From positions 310,001 to 374,000 of the forward strand of contig NZ_ATVA01000015.1 in the NCBI RefSeq assembly GCF_000420485.1: DNA of 64,000 nucleotides. The letters are read 5' to 3'. Within the stretch, counting starts at the first letter, position 1. Every line of letters begins with the position of its first letter. The notes below the pieces were generated by a model that saw only the letters and a program-made list of their open reading frames with translations, searched no databases and was not told the origin of the DNA. The stretch is from Paucidesulfovibrio longus DSM 6739. GTDB taxonomy: Bacteria; Desulfobacterota; Desulfovibrionia; Desulfovibrionales; Desulfovibrionaceae. Made by a program: the position numbers and the translations under genes. Positions 45,256-54,053 of this stretch are shown here, piece after piece.

Positions 45256-45287
45256 TTCGATAAAATTTAGAATGATGGAGCCAATCT

Positions 45288-46313
45288 ATGCGCTTCGGAA
45301 GCTATTTTATCACGATCAACTTCGATGAAGATGTGCTACTACCAAGCTATCTTGGCTCCACACTGCGCGGAGCCTTTGGAGCTGCCCTGAAGACCTCTAT
45401 GTGTGGGAACCTGAATCGCGAGTGCGAGTCTTGCAGGATTGCTGAACGTTGCCTTTACGCCAAAACGTTCGAGCCCAAGTCGTTCACTGGCAAGATGAAT
45501 GTGCGAGGGGTGGAACCTCCTCCTTCATATGTAGTTGCCCCCCCCGACAGCCATACAACTTTCCTCGGCAAAGGGGAGACACTGGCCTTCACATTGCTTC
45601 TGTTTGGAGAGGCCAACTACTACCTTCCCTTTTTCCTTAACGCCGTTGAGATGATGGGACGGCGCGGGATCGGGCGGCGTCCGGATGGCCCAGGAGGAGC
45701 ACTGTTTTCATTATACAGTGTTGAACAGGACCAGGGGCACAACCTTTTCGACCCGGCAGATGGACGGCTGGTTGGAGAGCCAGCAGTGCAGTACATCCGG
45801 CTGGAGCCCCCACCTGCGGGCAACCCTGGGATCCTGACCGTAAAGCTTCTGACCCCACTTCGGTTAAAGTTCCAGGGCCACCTTCAAGATACACTCCCCT
45901 TCCATGTGCTCGTACGCGCGGCACTTCGTAGGGTGTCATCCGTCTTTGCCGCCCATGGTGACGGAGCTCCTGAGATCAAGTACGCCCAGCTTGTAGCTGA
46001 GGCGAGCGCAGTGAAGACGATCTCGAGCGATCTGCGATGGCTGGACTGGGAACGGTATTCCAACAGACAGAAACGGCGGATGCTCCTGGGCGGCATGGTC
46101 GGAACGATCAGTTTTGCCGAGGTCGCCGCCGCCTATCTACCGATCTTGGCAATCGCCAGTCTTCTGCATATTGGCAAACAGTCCACATTCGGACTGGGCA
46201 AGTTCTCTCTTGCTTGGCGGCCAGATCAGGAAAGAGGAGCAATGACAATGTCTTCCACCGCTAGCCCAGCCAAAGATGAAAGCATTTGCTCACCACAGCT
46301 TTCGTCAAAGTAG
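45288..46313 (+). CDS. cas6: Cas6 pre-crRNA endoribonuclease
   Basis: The 341-residue RAMP protein cuts pre-crRNA within each repeat to give crRNA with an 8-base 5' tag. The N-terminal half holds a Cys cluster (CGNLNRECESCRIAERC, residues near 39-55) common in this Cas6 subfamily (PF10040). The glycine-rich C-terminal 'LLHIGKQSTFGLGKF' matches the family RNA-binding loop. It is the first gene of the type III-A operon. The start is behind a GGAG site. Function fits the conserved repeats ending in ATTGCGAC. Confidence 0.87.
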   Translation: MRFGSYFITINFDEDVLLPSYLGSTLRGAFGAALKTSMCGNLNRECESCRIAERCLYAKTFEPKSFTGKMNVRGVEPPPSYVVAPPDSHTTFLGKGETLAFTLLLFGEANYYLPFFLNAVEMMGRRGIGRRPDGPGGALFSLYSVEQDQGHNLFDPADGRLVGEPAVQYIRLEPPPAGNPGILTVKLLTPLRLKFQGHLQDTLPFHVLVRAALRRVSSVFAAHGDGAPEIKYAQLVAEASAVKTISSDLRWLDWERYSNRQKRRMLLGGMVGTISFAEVAAAYLPILAIASLLHIGKQSTFGLGKFSLAWRPDQERGAMTMSSTASPAKDESICSPQLSSK

Positions 46314-46330
46314 ACATGGAGGAGGCCTGA

Positions 46331-48796
46331 ATGGATCAAATCGATATGGAAATATTGGCTCTTGCTTCTCTACTGCACGACATCGGCAAGTTTGCCCAGC
46401 GGGCGAAGCGGCCTAAAAGCGTCAACATGGAAGGCGAATATTGTCCGGCGTACAAAGGTAGGCCGAGCCATGCACACGTTCTCTACACCGACAACTTCAT
46501 TGAAAAAGACCTTCTGCTTCCGCCAGAGTTGGTCCCTTCTCGGTCTCGAATTGCACGTTTGGCCTCCGCTCACCATAAACCTGCGGGAAGCGACCTCTTG
46601 GAATTGGCTATTGCGCAGGCGGATCGGCTCTCCGCTGGGATGGACCGCGTGCCGCAGGAAGATGACGCTGGCGACTATATGAACGCTCGCTTGCTCTCAA
46701 GCTTTTCCCAGATCAAGCTTTCCGAGAGCGGCGACGAGACGCCTAGACAGTATTACCGCCTTAGATCGATCGAGGAAGACCCCTTCCCTGTAAATCTAGA
46801 AACAGCGCAAGCCAGCAGCTATGCGGAACTGTTCCGCGCCTTCATTACGGGGCTCGGTAATATCCCCCTGGACATGGGGGTGAGGCCCTACCTAGCATCA
46901 CTTGTTTCCCTTCTTGAAAGATACACGTGGTGCATCCCTTCCTCCACCTACCGAACGGAACCGGACATCTCGTTGTATGACCATGCGGTAACGACCGCCG
47001 CCATCGCCCAGGCCCTAGCGATGTACCACGAACAGCAAGGGGGGTTACCCGGCTCCGACGACCGGCGCCAACCAAAGTTTCTCCTCGTTGGGGGCGACCT
47101 CTCGGGGATCCAATCCTATATCTTCGACATTGAGAAATCACATGGCGCTGGCGTTGCCAAGTTGCTGCGTGCTCGGTCATTCCATCTGCAGGCCCTAACT
47201 CAATCGGTCATTCTCACCCTCCTGGAACGAACAAACCTCTTGCCCCAGGCCAAGATAATGGACGCGGGCGGACGTTTCGTGCTTCTTTTGCCTGCCGTGC
47301 CCAAGGTTGAAGAACTGCTGCCCCAGTTCGAGGCTGAGGTTCAGGAGTGGTTCCTTAAGGAGTTCAAGGGGCGCTTGTCACTCAACATGAGCCATTCAGT
47401 GCGAATGGATGAGACGGACTTCGCCCTTTCCGCTTTTCACAAGCGGCTTGATGAGTTCTTCGACTGCCTTGAGCTGCAGAAAATGCGAAAGTTTGCGAGC
47501 CTATTGGAGGGAGGACGCCCGCCCATTGCTGTGCTCGCTGGTGAAGACTTCACTGCAGGTGCCTGCGAGATATGTCGAACCAACCCGGTCTCGGAGAATG
47601 CTAGCGCCCGGTACGAAAACCAGACAGGCAAGTCCGCTAAGCTTTGCGAGCAATGCGAAGGGCAGATCGAACGGATAGGCAGGAGGCTACCACAGGCGGG
47701 TGCAAAATTCGCACTTTTCTCACGGATGGGCAACATGGATAGCATTCCGTTATTTGGGGGGATGGCGCTCCATTTTGCAGAGGTGGCGGACAAACGCCAC
47801 AAGGGTGCCTTGGACATTGTAAACCTGCGCACCCGAGGACAATTCTCGTACCATGCCATTGCAGGACACCTGCCCAGGTTTGCTTCCGGTGATGATGCCC
47901 GGTGGGAGACAGAGGGACGAAAGGCAAGCCTTGAGGAATTTGTCATTCCTGATACCCCGAAGACATTCAGTCAGATTGCTCAGGAGGCACGAATCCCGGA
48001 CGGCCAGGGCAGGCTGCGCGGTAAGGCCTTCCTGGGTGCGCTTAAGGCCGATCTGGACAATTTGGGGATGATCTTCAGCGTCGGGTTCGGCGACAAGCTT
48101 TCGCTTTCAAGATTTGCGGGCCTCTCCAGAATGCTGAACCACTTCTTCGCGGAGGTCATGCTTGACTTGATTGGCAAGAACCCTCTGTTCCATGACATCT
48201 ACGTGGTGTTTGCAGGCGGCGACGACCTCTTCCTCATCGGCCCCTGGCACCAGTTAATGACCTTTTCGGAAACCCTTGCAGGTGCCTTCCGGCGATATGT
48301 TGCAGGCAATCGGGATGTCACCCTCTCCGCTGGCATCTTCATCACCAAGCCTACCCTGCCCGCCAACACCGTAGCACGGAACGCCTCGGCCCTGCTGGAC
48401 GAGTCCAAAAAGTACCAACATTCCGGGGAAGAGGGCAAAACCAAAAATGCCGTCACCGTGCTGGGGGTGACGATTGGGTGGGAGGAATACTCGGCGCTCA
48501 TGCAGAGAGGGACGTGGCTCGAACGCCTTGTGTTGGAAGGGCATATTCCCTCGGGGCTGGCGATGCGGCTCATGCGCTACGCCGACGACTGTCTGGCCTT
48601 TCGCAGCGGGAAAGGCGGTCGCCGGAGCGGTATGTACCGGTCGCAGATGCGCTATGACTTTGCTAGGAACTTGAACAATAAGTCTCTCACACAAAGGGAC
48701 AAAGAAGAACTGGAAGCTCTGGGAACAGATCCTTTGACGCTGGAGCGAATGCGCCTGCCTATTTCGTATGCACTGTACAGAATGCGGACAGAGTGA
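46331..48796 (+). CDS. cas10: Cas10/Csm1, type III-A effector large subunit
   Basis: This 821-residue protein has an HD nuclease domain (LASLLHDIGKFAQR, His16-Asp17) for target-activated ssDNA cleavage, a zinc ribbon (CEICRTNPV and CEQCEGQ near residues 415-440), and two Palm domains; the second carries the cyclase motif GGDD at residues 629-632 (VFAGGDDLFLIG). Both nuclease and cyclic oligoadenylate synthase sites therefore look intact. It binds Csm4 and the crRNA 5' tag. It is 17 bp after cas6 and followed by csm2 after 9 bp. Confidence 0.95.
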   Translation: MDQIDMEILALASLLHDIGKFAQRAKRPKSVNMEGEYCPAYKGRPSHAHVLYTDNFIEKDLLLPPELVPSRSRIARLASAHHKPAGSDLLELAIAQADRLSAGMDRVPQEDDAGDYMNARLLSSFSQIKLSESGDETPRQYYRLRSIEEDPFPVNLETAQASSYAELFRAFITGLGNIPLDMGVRPYLASLVSLLERYTWCIPSSTYRTEPDISLYDHAVTTAAIAQALAMYHEQQGGLPGSDDRRQPKFLLVGGDLSGIQSYIFDIEKSHGAGVAKLLRARSFHLQALTQSVILTLLERTNLLPQAKIMDAGGRFVLLLPAVPKVEELLPQFEAEVQEWFLKEFKGRLSLNMSHSVRMDETDFALSAFHKRLDEFFDCLELQKMRKFASLLEGGRPPIAVLAGEDFTAGACEICRTNPVSENASARYENQTGKSAKLCEQCEGQIERIGRRLPQAGAKFALFSRMGNMDSIPLFGGMALHFAEVADKRHKGALDIVNLRTRGQFSYHAIAGHLPRFASGDDARWETEGRKASLEEFVIPDTPKTFSQIAQEARIPDGQGRLRGKAFLGALKADLDNLGMIFSVGFGDKLSLSRFAGLSRMLNHFFAEVMLDLIGKNPLFHDIYVVFAGGDDLFLIGPWHQLMTFSETLAGAFRRYVAGNRDVTLSAGIFITKPTLPANTVARNASALLDESKKYQHSGEEGKTKNAVTVLGVTIGWEEYSALMQRGTWLERLVLEGHIPSGLAMRLMRYADDCLAFRSGKGGRRSGMYRSQMRYDFARNLNNKSLTQRDKEELEALGTDPLTLERMRLPISYALYRMRTE

Positions 48797-48805
48797 GGAG
48801 GACCT

Positions 48806-49231
48806 ATGAGTATCTACTTTGATGATCAGGGCAACATACGCAAGGAACTGCTTGGGGAGGAGTCGGAAAATGTCGCCCAAACTTTTGTTGTCCTTAAGGA
48901 CAATAAGCTTGTTGCTCGAGAATCGGTGAACTCAGCACAATTACGCCGATTTTACGGGGAGTTGAAGAGCTTGGAGAAGAAGCTGGAATTTAAACGGCAA
49001 GGCGGGAGCAATTCCGATGCGTTCCTTTCGATTCTTCCCCTCGTGAAGATGGTCAAGTCCAAGGTTGCCTATGCCTCGAATCCGAAAAACCAAAAAGTCC
49101 CAATGGCCTTTGCAAACTGGCTAAAGAAAAACATAGATGCCATTGAGACTGCTGAGGACTTCGAGGCCTTTATGCTTCACTTCGAAGCCGTCGTCGGATT
49201 TTGTTATGGCCGGGGCATAAGCAATTCTTGA
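48806..49231 (+). CDS. csm2: Csm2, type III-A small subunit
   Basis: The 141-residue, helix-rich basic protein is the family size and lies between cas10 and csm3, as usual. The C-terminal half 'LVKMVKSKVAYASNPKNQK' and 'ANWLKKNIDAIETAEDFEAF' resembles Csm2. It lines the target-crRNA duplex within the Csm complex. The start follows GAGGACCT. The 3' end lies 17 bp before csm3. Confidence 0.85.
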   Translation: MSIYFDDQGNIRKELLGEESENVAQTFVVLKDNKLVARESVNSAQLRRFYGELKSLEKKLEFKRQGGSNSDAFLSILPLVKMVKSKVAYASNPKNQKVPMAFANWLKKNIDAIETAEDFEAFMLHFEAVVGFCYGRGISNS

Positions 49232-49248
49232 GCGAGAGGGAAAACTAC

Positions 49249-49929
49249 ATGAGATTGGAAAAAATCAAGCACATCAACGGCACGCTCCTTGTTGTCTCCG
49301 GCCTGCACATCGGTGCTGGCAGGGATGTCATTGAGATCGGTGGTATGGATCAACCCATAATTAAACACCCCATTACCAGAGCTCCCTACGTTCCAGGCTC
49401 GTCCATCAAGGGTAAAATGCGCTCTTTGCTTGAGGTCTACTATTTTATCAATAATGAGAAGACTCGAGAATTCGTTGTTCAGGGGAAGCCATGCGGGTGC
49501 GGAGAACGCAGCTGCCCGGCGTGTGTCATCTTTGGCGCCGCCAACGACAAAAAGGACATCACTATCGGCCCATCCCGTCTCATGATGCGTGATGCGATGC
49601 TCAGCAAGATCGATCAGGAGCGGTTCGAAAAGGGCGAACTGCCTATGGAGGTCAAGTACGAGAACATCATCCACAGAGTGAAGGGGGTTGCGGAGCATCC
49701 TCGCCCGCTCGAGCGCATTCCAGCCGGGGTGACGTTCGACTTCAATTTCTCCTTCAAAGTGTTCGAGGGGGACGAACCGGGCCTGCTCGACTACGTGTAC
49801 CGGGGGCTCCGGCTCATCGAACTGGATGCCTTGGGAGGTTGCGGCTCCAGGGGCTGCGGGCAAGTGCGCTTCGACAACTTGGCCTGCGACGGTCAGAAAA
49901 TTGATCTGACGAGCGTGAACCTCGACTAG
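49249..49929 (+). CDS. csm3: Csm3, type III-A backbone RNase
   Basis: The 226-residue RAMP protein repeats along the crRNA and cuts target RNA at 6-nt steps. It shows 'LLVVSGLHIGAGRDVIEIGG' and Asp34 in GGMDQPIIKHP, the likely catalytic Asp (D33 type), then 'VPGSSIKGKMRSLLE'. Cys-rich 'GCGERSCPAC' could bind zinc. The ATG at 49249 follows GAGAGGG and is preferred over the in-frame ATG 48 bases upstream, which lies within csm2. Confidence 0.92.
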   Translation: MRLEKIKHINGTLLVVSGLHIGAGRDVIEIGGMDQPIIKHPITRAPYVPGSSIKGKMRSLLEVYYFINNEKTREFVVQGKPCGCGERSCPACVIFGAANDKKDITIGPSRLMMRDAMLSKIDQERFEKGELPMEVKYENIIHRVKGVAEHPRPLERIPAGVTFDFNFSFKVFEGDEPGLLDYVYRGLRLIELDALGGCGSRGCGQVRFDNLACDGQKIDLTSVNLD

Positions 49930-49938
49930 GAGCGAGCC

Positions 49939-50943
49939 ATGCCACTCTATCGGTACATAATCACGCCTCGCGGAGCGTTCGGAACCCCTATGCGCAGCGA
50001 TACCCTGCACGGACAGCTGCTGTGCGCGGCTGCGGAACTTGATGGACAGGATGCGGTGACCGAACTCATCACCGCCTTCGAGTCGGACAAGCCTCCGTTC
50101 ATCTGCTCTTCCGCCCTGCCGGAGGGGATGCTCCCCATGCCCTGCCTGCCGCCGCTGCCCAGGGACGAGTTCCGGGCGCGCTTTTGTAAGCAGGACGGGC
50201 CATTTTGTGGCGATCGCGTGCGGGCCCTAAACTTCTACAAGGCGTTCCGGAAACTTGCCTATGTGCCGATCGGCGTATGGAGTGAATTGCGAAGTGGGCT
50301 GGACCAGGCGAGCCTCTTCAAACGATGGGTCCAGGACTGGCGGAATGACTGCAACGCATTTCACCCAAAGCAGGCCTCAGCCGAGGCTGTATGGCAAACT
50401 GCCCATGTGGAATCGCACAACAGCATTGATCGAGCTACTGGTGGGGTACTGCAGGATGGTGGGCTTTTTCTTTCAGAATCTACCTTCTTCGGGTCTGACG
50501 CCAGACTCGACCTGTATGTTCGCGCGGAGACACCCGAGGCATTCGAAAGGCTACTCGGACACGTGGCGGCGACCGGTTTTGGAAGGGACACGAGTACGGG
50601 CAAAGGGTGGTTCACTTTTGAACGTGACGATACCTTCGACCCCTCCAGACTGAAAGGGTTGGGGACGCACAGGATGACACTGTCCGTTCTCTCCGCCATG
50701 GACATGTCCGAGGCCAAAGGGTGGTACCGGGTCTTTGCTAAGTCTGGCCGCGTCTGGGGTGCGCTGGGGGAGGGCAACCCCTTCAAAAAGACCTTTCTCG
50801 CCATGGCGGAGGGCTCGGTATTCGAGAGCCTGCCCGACCGGGGCTATGTACTGCGGGGGCTGCACCCGAATCCGAAGGTGGTCCAGGTGACGTGGCCTGT
50901 GACCATCGCCTTCACACTCGCCACCCAGGAGGCCGCAGCATGA
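49939..50943 (+). CDS. csm4: Csm4, type III-A RAMP subunit
   Basis: The 334-residue RAMP protein binds Cas10 and the 5' tag of the crRNA. It opens with 'YIITPRGAFGTPMRSDTLHG' and has a glycine-rich RAMP loop 'GFGRDTSTGKGWF' in the second half. The order csm3-csm4-csm5 and a 4-base overlap (ATGA) with csm5 are as expected. Confidence 0.9.
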   Translation: MPLYRYIITPRGAFGTPMRSDTLHGQLLCAAAELDGQDAVTELITAFESDKPPFICSSALPEGMLPMPCLPPLPRDEFRARFCKQDGPFCGDRVRALNFYKAFRKLAYVPIGVWSELRSGLDQASLFKRWVQDWRNDCNAFHPKQASAEAVWQTAHVESHNSIDRATGGVLQDGGLFLSESTFFGSDARLDLYVRAETPEAFERLLGHVAATGFGRDTSTGKGWFTFERDDTFDPSRLKGLGTHRMTLSVLSAMDMSEAKGWYRVFAKSGRVWGALGEGNPFKKTFLAMAEGSVFESLPDRGYVLRGLHPNPKVVQVTWPVTIAFTLATQEAAA

Positions 50944-52487
50944 CGCGCCTTCACGAGCAGGTATCCTTCATTCGCCTGGAACCGCTCACGCCAATCCATA
51001 TAGGTGTTGGCGACAGCATGGATCCCCTGGACTACATCATGAAGGAGGAGCACGGACAGCCATTTCTCTACTCTGTAGATGTGCAGGCCTGGGTGGAGGC
51101 GCAGGCAAACCCGGTCGAACTGGCAGAACTGTTTTCCAGAAAGTCACTTACAGAAATCCGGTCCTACCTGACAAAGGAGATTTCCCCTAGTGTGGATGTG
51201 TTCGGCGGCGCGTCGGCCAGAATTGCCTCGCGAGAGGTCTACGACAAGTACACCCAGGAACTGCGTGTACAGAGCAGCCTCAACCAATTGCTCATTGATC
51301 CGGCCCTGAAAACCCCCCTGACAGGGGCCCTGCTCATCCCCGGCTCGTCCATCAAGGGAGCGATCCGCACGGCCGTCATCGATTGGCTGGACACCAACTG
51401 GAGCATAGGCCTGAAGACAGCTATGAATAAAGACCCCAAGCACGGATATACAAACGCCTTGGAGGGGCTTCTTGGCAAGATTTCGGATAATGACTTCCGC
51501 GACCTCAAGGTAGGCGACTTTCCAGCAGCGATTGGAGAATCAGTCATCGTATCGGCCAAGGAAGTTCGCAAGCGGTACAAGCCGGAAAAACAGGGTACCC
51601 CGAAGAATCCCTGCGAGGTGAGCTTCTCGCAGGTCATGTCCAGCAAGGGCTATGCCGTGTATGGCAAGATTGCTGTGGGCGCCCACGGAGCTAGTCGGCG
51701 CGATACAGCCCTGACAATCTCGCAGGGGGGGAGGACCAAGACATGGACGTTGCAGCAGTTGATGGAGTTGTGCAACGAGTTTTACAGTAAACGCTATCTA
51801 GACGAGAATGCCCGATTCTATTCTCAGCCGCATCTCTCCAGAACCGCTGAGGCCCTCGGTCCCATCGATCCTTTGTTCGCCAATCCTGATCCCAGCGCCA
51901 TGCTTTTACGGCTGGGCCACTACTCCCACGTGGAATGCATGACGGTTAGCAACAACCAACCCCAGACCCGCCGCATGAAGGATGGCACTTTCATGCCCTT
52001 TGGCACGACGCGGACCCTGGCTGACGGCGTTTACCCCTTCGGTTGGGCTCGCCTGACAATCATAAACGCCGAGAAGTATGCTCAGGCCTGCAGCCGGAGA
52101 GAGGAGGAGGATGCGGCCTTCCTGTCTGAGCGCACACGACGACGCATGGAAGCCAACCAGAGGCGAGAGGCGAAGGCGCGGCAGAAAGCGGAACAGGAGC
52201 GCATTGAGCAGGAGCGCCTGGCGGCAGAAGCAAGGCGCAAGGCCGCCCGTGAATCCATGACCCCAGAGGAGCGGCTTATCGACGATGTGAGGAGCGGACT
52301 CGGCAACGAGAACCAAGCCGTGGAACTTTACGGGAAGCTGGATGGGCTGCACGATGAGCTCCGTGTCTGCGCGGCTCGTTTGCTGAAGGCCTTCTGGGAG
52401 AAGGCCGGCAAGTGGGAGAAAAAGAAGTGTACGAACAAGCAGTGGGCAAAGGTCCAGAAAGTCCGGGACATCCTTGGAGACGAATAG
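50940..52487 (+). CDS. csm5: Csm5, type III-A RAMP subunit with long C-terminal extension
   Basis: Residues 1-380 are Csm5: 'IRLEPLTPIHIGVGDSMDP', 'LIPGSSIKGAIRTAVIDW' and the RAMP core. Csm5 caps the 3' end of the crRNA. The remaining 132 residues are unusual: residues 384-440 form a charged coiled coil rich in Arg, Glu and Lys (RREEEDAAFLSERTRRR, AEQERIEQERLAAEARRKA), followed by a short helical tail with LLKAFWEKAGKWEKKK. Typical Csm5 proteins are shorter. The tail could bind RNA or recruit a partner; this is inference. The start overlaps the csm4 stop. Confidence 0.87.
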   Translation: MTRLHEQVSFIRLEPLTPIHIGVGDSMDPLDYIMKEEHGQPFLYSVDVQAWVEAQANPVELAELFSRKSLTEIRSYLTKEISPSVDVFGGASARIASREVYDKYTQELRVQSSLNQLLIDPALKTPLTGALLIPGSSIKGAIRTAVIDWLDTNWSIGLKTAMNKDPKHGYTNALEGLLGKISDNDFRDLKVGDFPAAIGESVIVSAKEVRKRYKPEKQGTPKNPCEVSFSQVMSSKGYAVYGKIAVGAHGASRRDTALTISQGGRTKTWTLQQLMELCNEFYSKRYLDENARFYSQPHLSRTAEALGPIDPLFANPDPSAMLLRLGHYSHVECMTVSNNQPQTRRMKDGTFMPFGTTRTLADGVYPFGWARLTIINAEKYAQACSRREEEDAAFLSERTRRRMEANQRREAKARQKAEQERIEQERLAAEARRKAARESMTPEERLIDDVRSGLGNENQAVELYGKLDGLHDELRVCAARLLKAFWEKAGKWEKKKCTNKQWAKVQKVRDILGDE

Positions 52488-52502
52488 CCAGGGGAGCAGC
52501 CA

Positions 52503-53540
52503 ATGCCTGTGCTTTACGTGACGGAACCTGGGGCCACTGTTCGCTTGTCTGGTGAGAGCCTGCTGGTGACTGTTGAAGAGCACCATGAGGAAGCCCACGG
52601 GGCAGGTCGACGCAAGACGCTGCTGGAGGTCGAGTCCCACAGGCTAGAGTTAATCAGTATTGTTGGCGCGGGGCACATCACATCCACAGCGATGCAGCAC
52701 TGCCTGGAGCGAGGAATTTCTGTAGCCTGGCTGACGAGGAGCGGCGAATTCCTTGGGCGCACGATCGGGGCCATGCCCCGCTCTGCCGAAATCAGATTAC
52801 GGCAGTATGCTGCTACCTCGAATGTTGGGACGAGGCTGGAGCGGGCTGTGTCCGTTGTGAATGCAAAACTTCGAAACGCACATGCCGTCCTGCTGGACAT
52901 CCAGAGCAACGACTCAGGAAACGATACTCTGAGGCAGGCTCTGACAGAGGTGAAGCGAATCGCGGAACATACGGATTCATGCAAAGAGATCAAGAGCTTG
53001 CTCGGCAGTGAAGGAAGTGGAGCGCGTGCCTATTTCGCTGCTTTTGGCGCTGCCTTCAAATCGGAAATCCCCTTTCGGGGTCGCAAGCATCGACCAGCTC
53101 CTGACCCCGCCAATTCATTGCTTTCCTTCGGCTACGTTATCCTGGGCGCAAGGCTTGCCGGTCTTCTAGAGGCCCGAGGACTTGATCCCTACCTTGGGTT
53201 CTTCCATGAACTGCGGCCCGGTCGTCCGAGTCTCGCTCTTGATCTTCTTGAAGAACTCCGTCATCCTATCGTTGATCGATTTGTTCTTCGGAATTGCAAC
53301 TTGCGCGTTTTCCGTCCAGAACACTTCGACCCCCCTGACGAGGATGGGGCCGTGCGAATGAACCGGGAAGGGCTCCGGGTATTCTTCTCGCACTGGGAAA
53401 ATCATCTGCTCAAACCCTTGCGTGAGCATGGCCAGGAAGAACGCATCTCTCCTCATGATCTGATCAGGCGCCAAGTGGAACGGTTTGCCGCCTCGCTGGG
53501 GGGAGGAGAGTTGTATCGCCCCTTCCTTTACGGGAACTGA
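52503..53540 (+). CDS. cas1: Cas1 integrase
   Basis: The 345-residue protein has an N-terminal beta domain and an all-helical catalytic domain, with the metal-site region 'GFFHELRPGRPSLALDLLEEL' (His and Asp) and 'HRPAPDPANSLLSFGY' (TxxG-like, here N-S-L-L). It integrates new spacers with Cas2. It sits between csm5 and cas2, 15 bp after csm5, and only 2 bases before cas2. Its presence indicates the locus can in principle acquire spacers. Confidence 0.92.
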   Translation: MPVLYVTEPGATVRLSGESLLVTVEEHHEEAHGAGRRKTLLEVESHRLELISIVGAGHITSTAMQHCLERGISVAWLTRSGEFLGRTIGAMPRSAEIRLRQYAATSNVGTRLERAVSVVNAKLRNAHAVLLDIQSNDSGNDTLRQALTEVKRIAEHTDSCKEIKSLLGSEGSGARAYFAAFGAAFKSEIPFRGRKHRPAPDPANSLLSFGYVILGARLAGLLEARGLDPYLGFFHELRPGRPSLALDLLEELRHPIVDRFVLRNCNLRVFRPEHFDPPDEDGAVRMNREGLRVFFSHWENHLLKPLREHGQEERISPHDLIRRQVERFAASLGGGELYRPFLYGN

Positions 53541-53542
53541 GG

Positions 53543-53842
53543 ATGCATGGCAAAATGTTGCGGTACGTCATCTGCTATGACATTCCTGACGACAAGCGTC
53601 GGACAAAAGTGGCCAAATGCCTGGACGGCTACGGTGACCGCATCCAGTTCAGCGTTTTCGAGGCGCTGCTCACCCATACGCTCATTGAAAAACTCATAGG
53701 GAAACTTACGGACATGATCGACGAAAAGGAAGACAGCGTCCGCATCTACGCCTTGTGCGCTAATTGTGCGGGCAAGGTTCACAAGCTTGGGGTCACTGAC
53801 CCGGGGCCGGAGATAGGTGAGGAGACCGTCTTTATCGTTTGA
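53543..53842 (+). CDS. cas2: Cas2 adaptation protein
   Basis: The 99-residue protein starts at 53543 with MHGKMLRYVICYDIPDDK; the conserved Asp is in YDIPDD. The ferredoxin-like fold is evident in 'IQFSVFEALL' and the C-terminal strand. It forms the Cas1-Cas2 complex. The leader and array lie directly downstream, the usual layout for adaptation. Confidence 0.92.
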   Translation: MHGKMLRYVICYDIPDDKRRTKVAKCLDGYGDRIQFSVFEALLTHTLIEKLIGKLTDMIDEKEDSVRIYALCANCAGKVHKLGVTDPGPEIGEETVFIV

Positions 53843-54053
53843 AATGGATTCCAGTCGGCACCCTGTTTTCGTAACTGCAGAAACCCTCCCAAAGGAGGTC
53901 CGGTTACGGCATCTGGCATGTCAATAAATCTGAAGGGTTGTCGCCTTCACACTGCATTCCACCGAGCTTGTTCAATCGCGATGCCCTTTGCCTTGTGCCT
54001 ATTACGAAACCATAACCTCGTGCCTTTGGGAACAGCCATCTTCTGGAATAGGG
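53843..54053 (+). promoter_or_regulatory. CRISPR leader with a hairpin and an internal repeat-like element
   Basis: The 211-bp segment between cas2 and the first repeat has no gene. A nested hairpin at 53871-53907 (outer GTAAC/GTTAC, inner CCTCC/GGAGG) may end cas transcription. At 53946-53982 a 37-base stretch aligns ungapped to the CRISPR repeat: the 5' part TTCACACTGCAT matches 10 of 12 bases and the 3' part AATCGCGAT 6 of the last 8. The rest is unlike the repeat. Confidence 0.7.
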
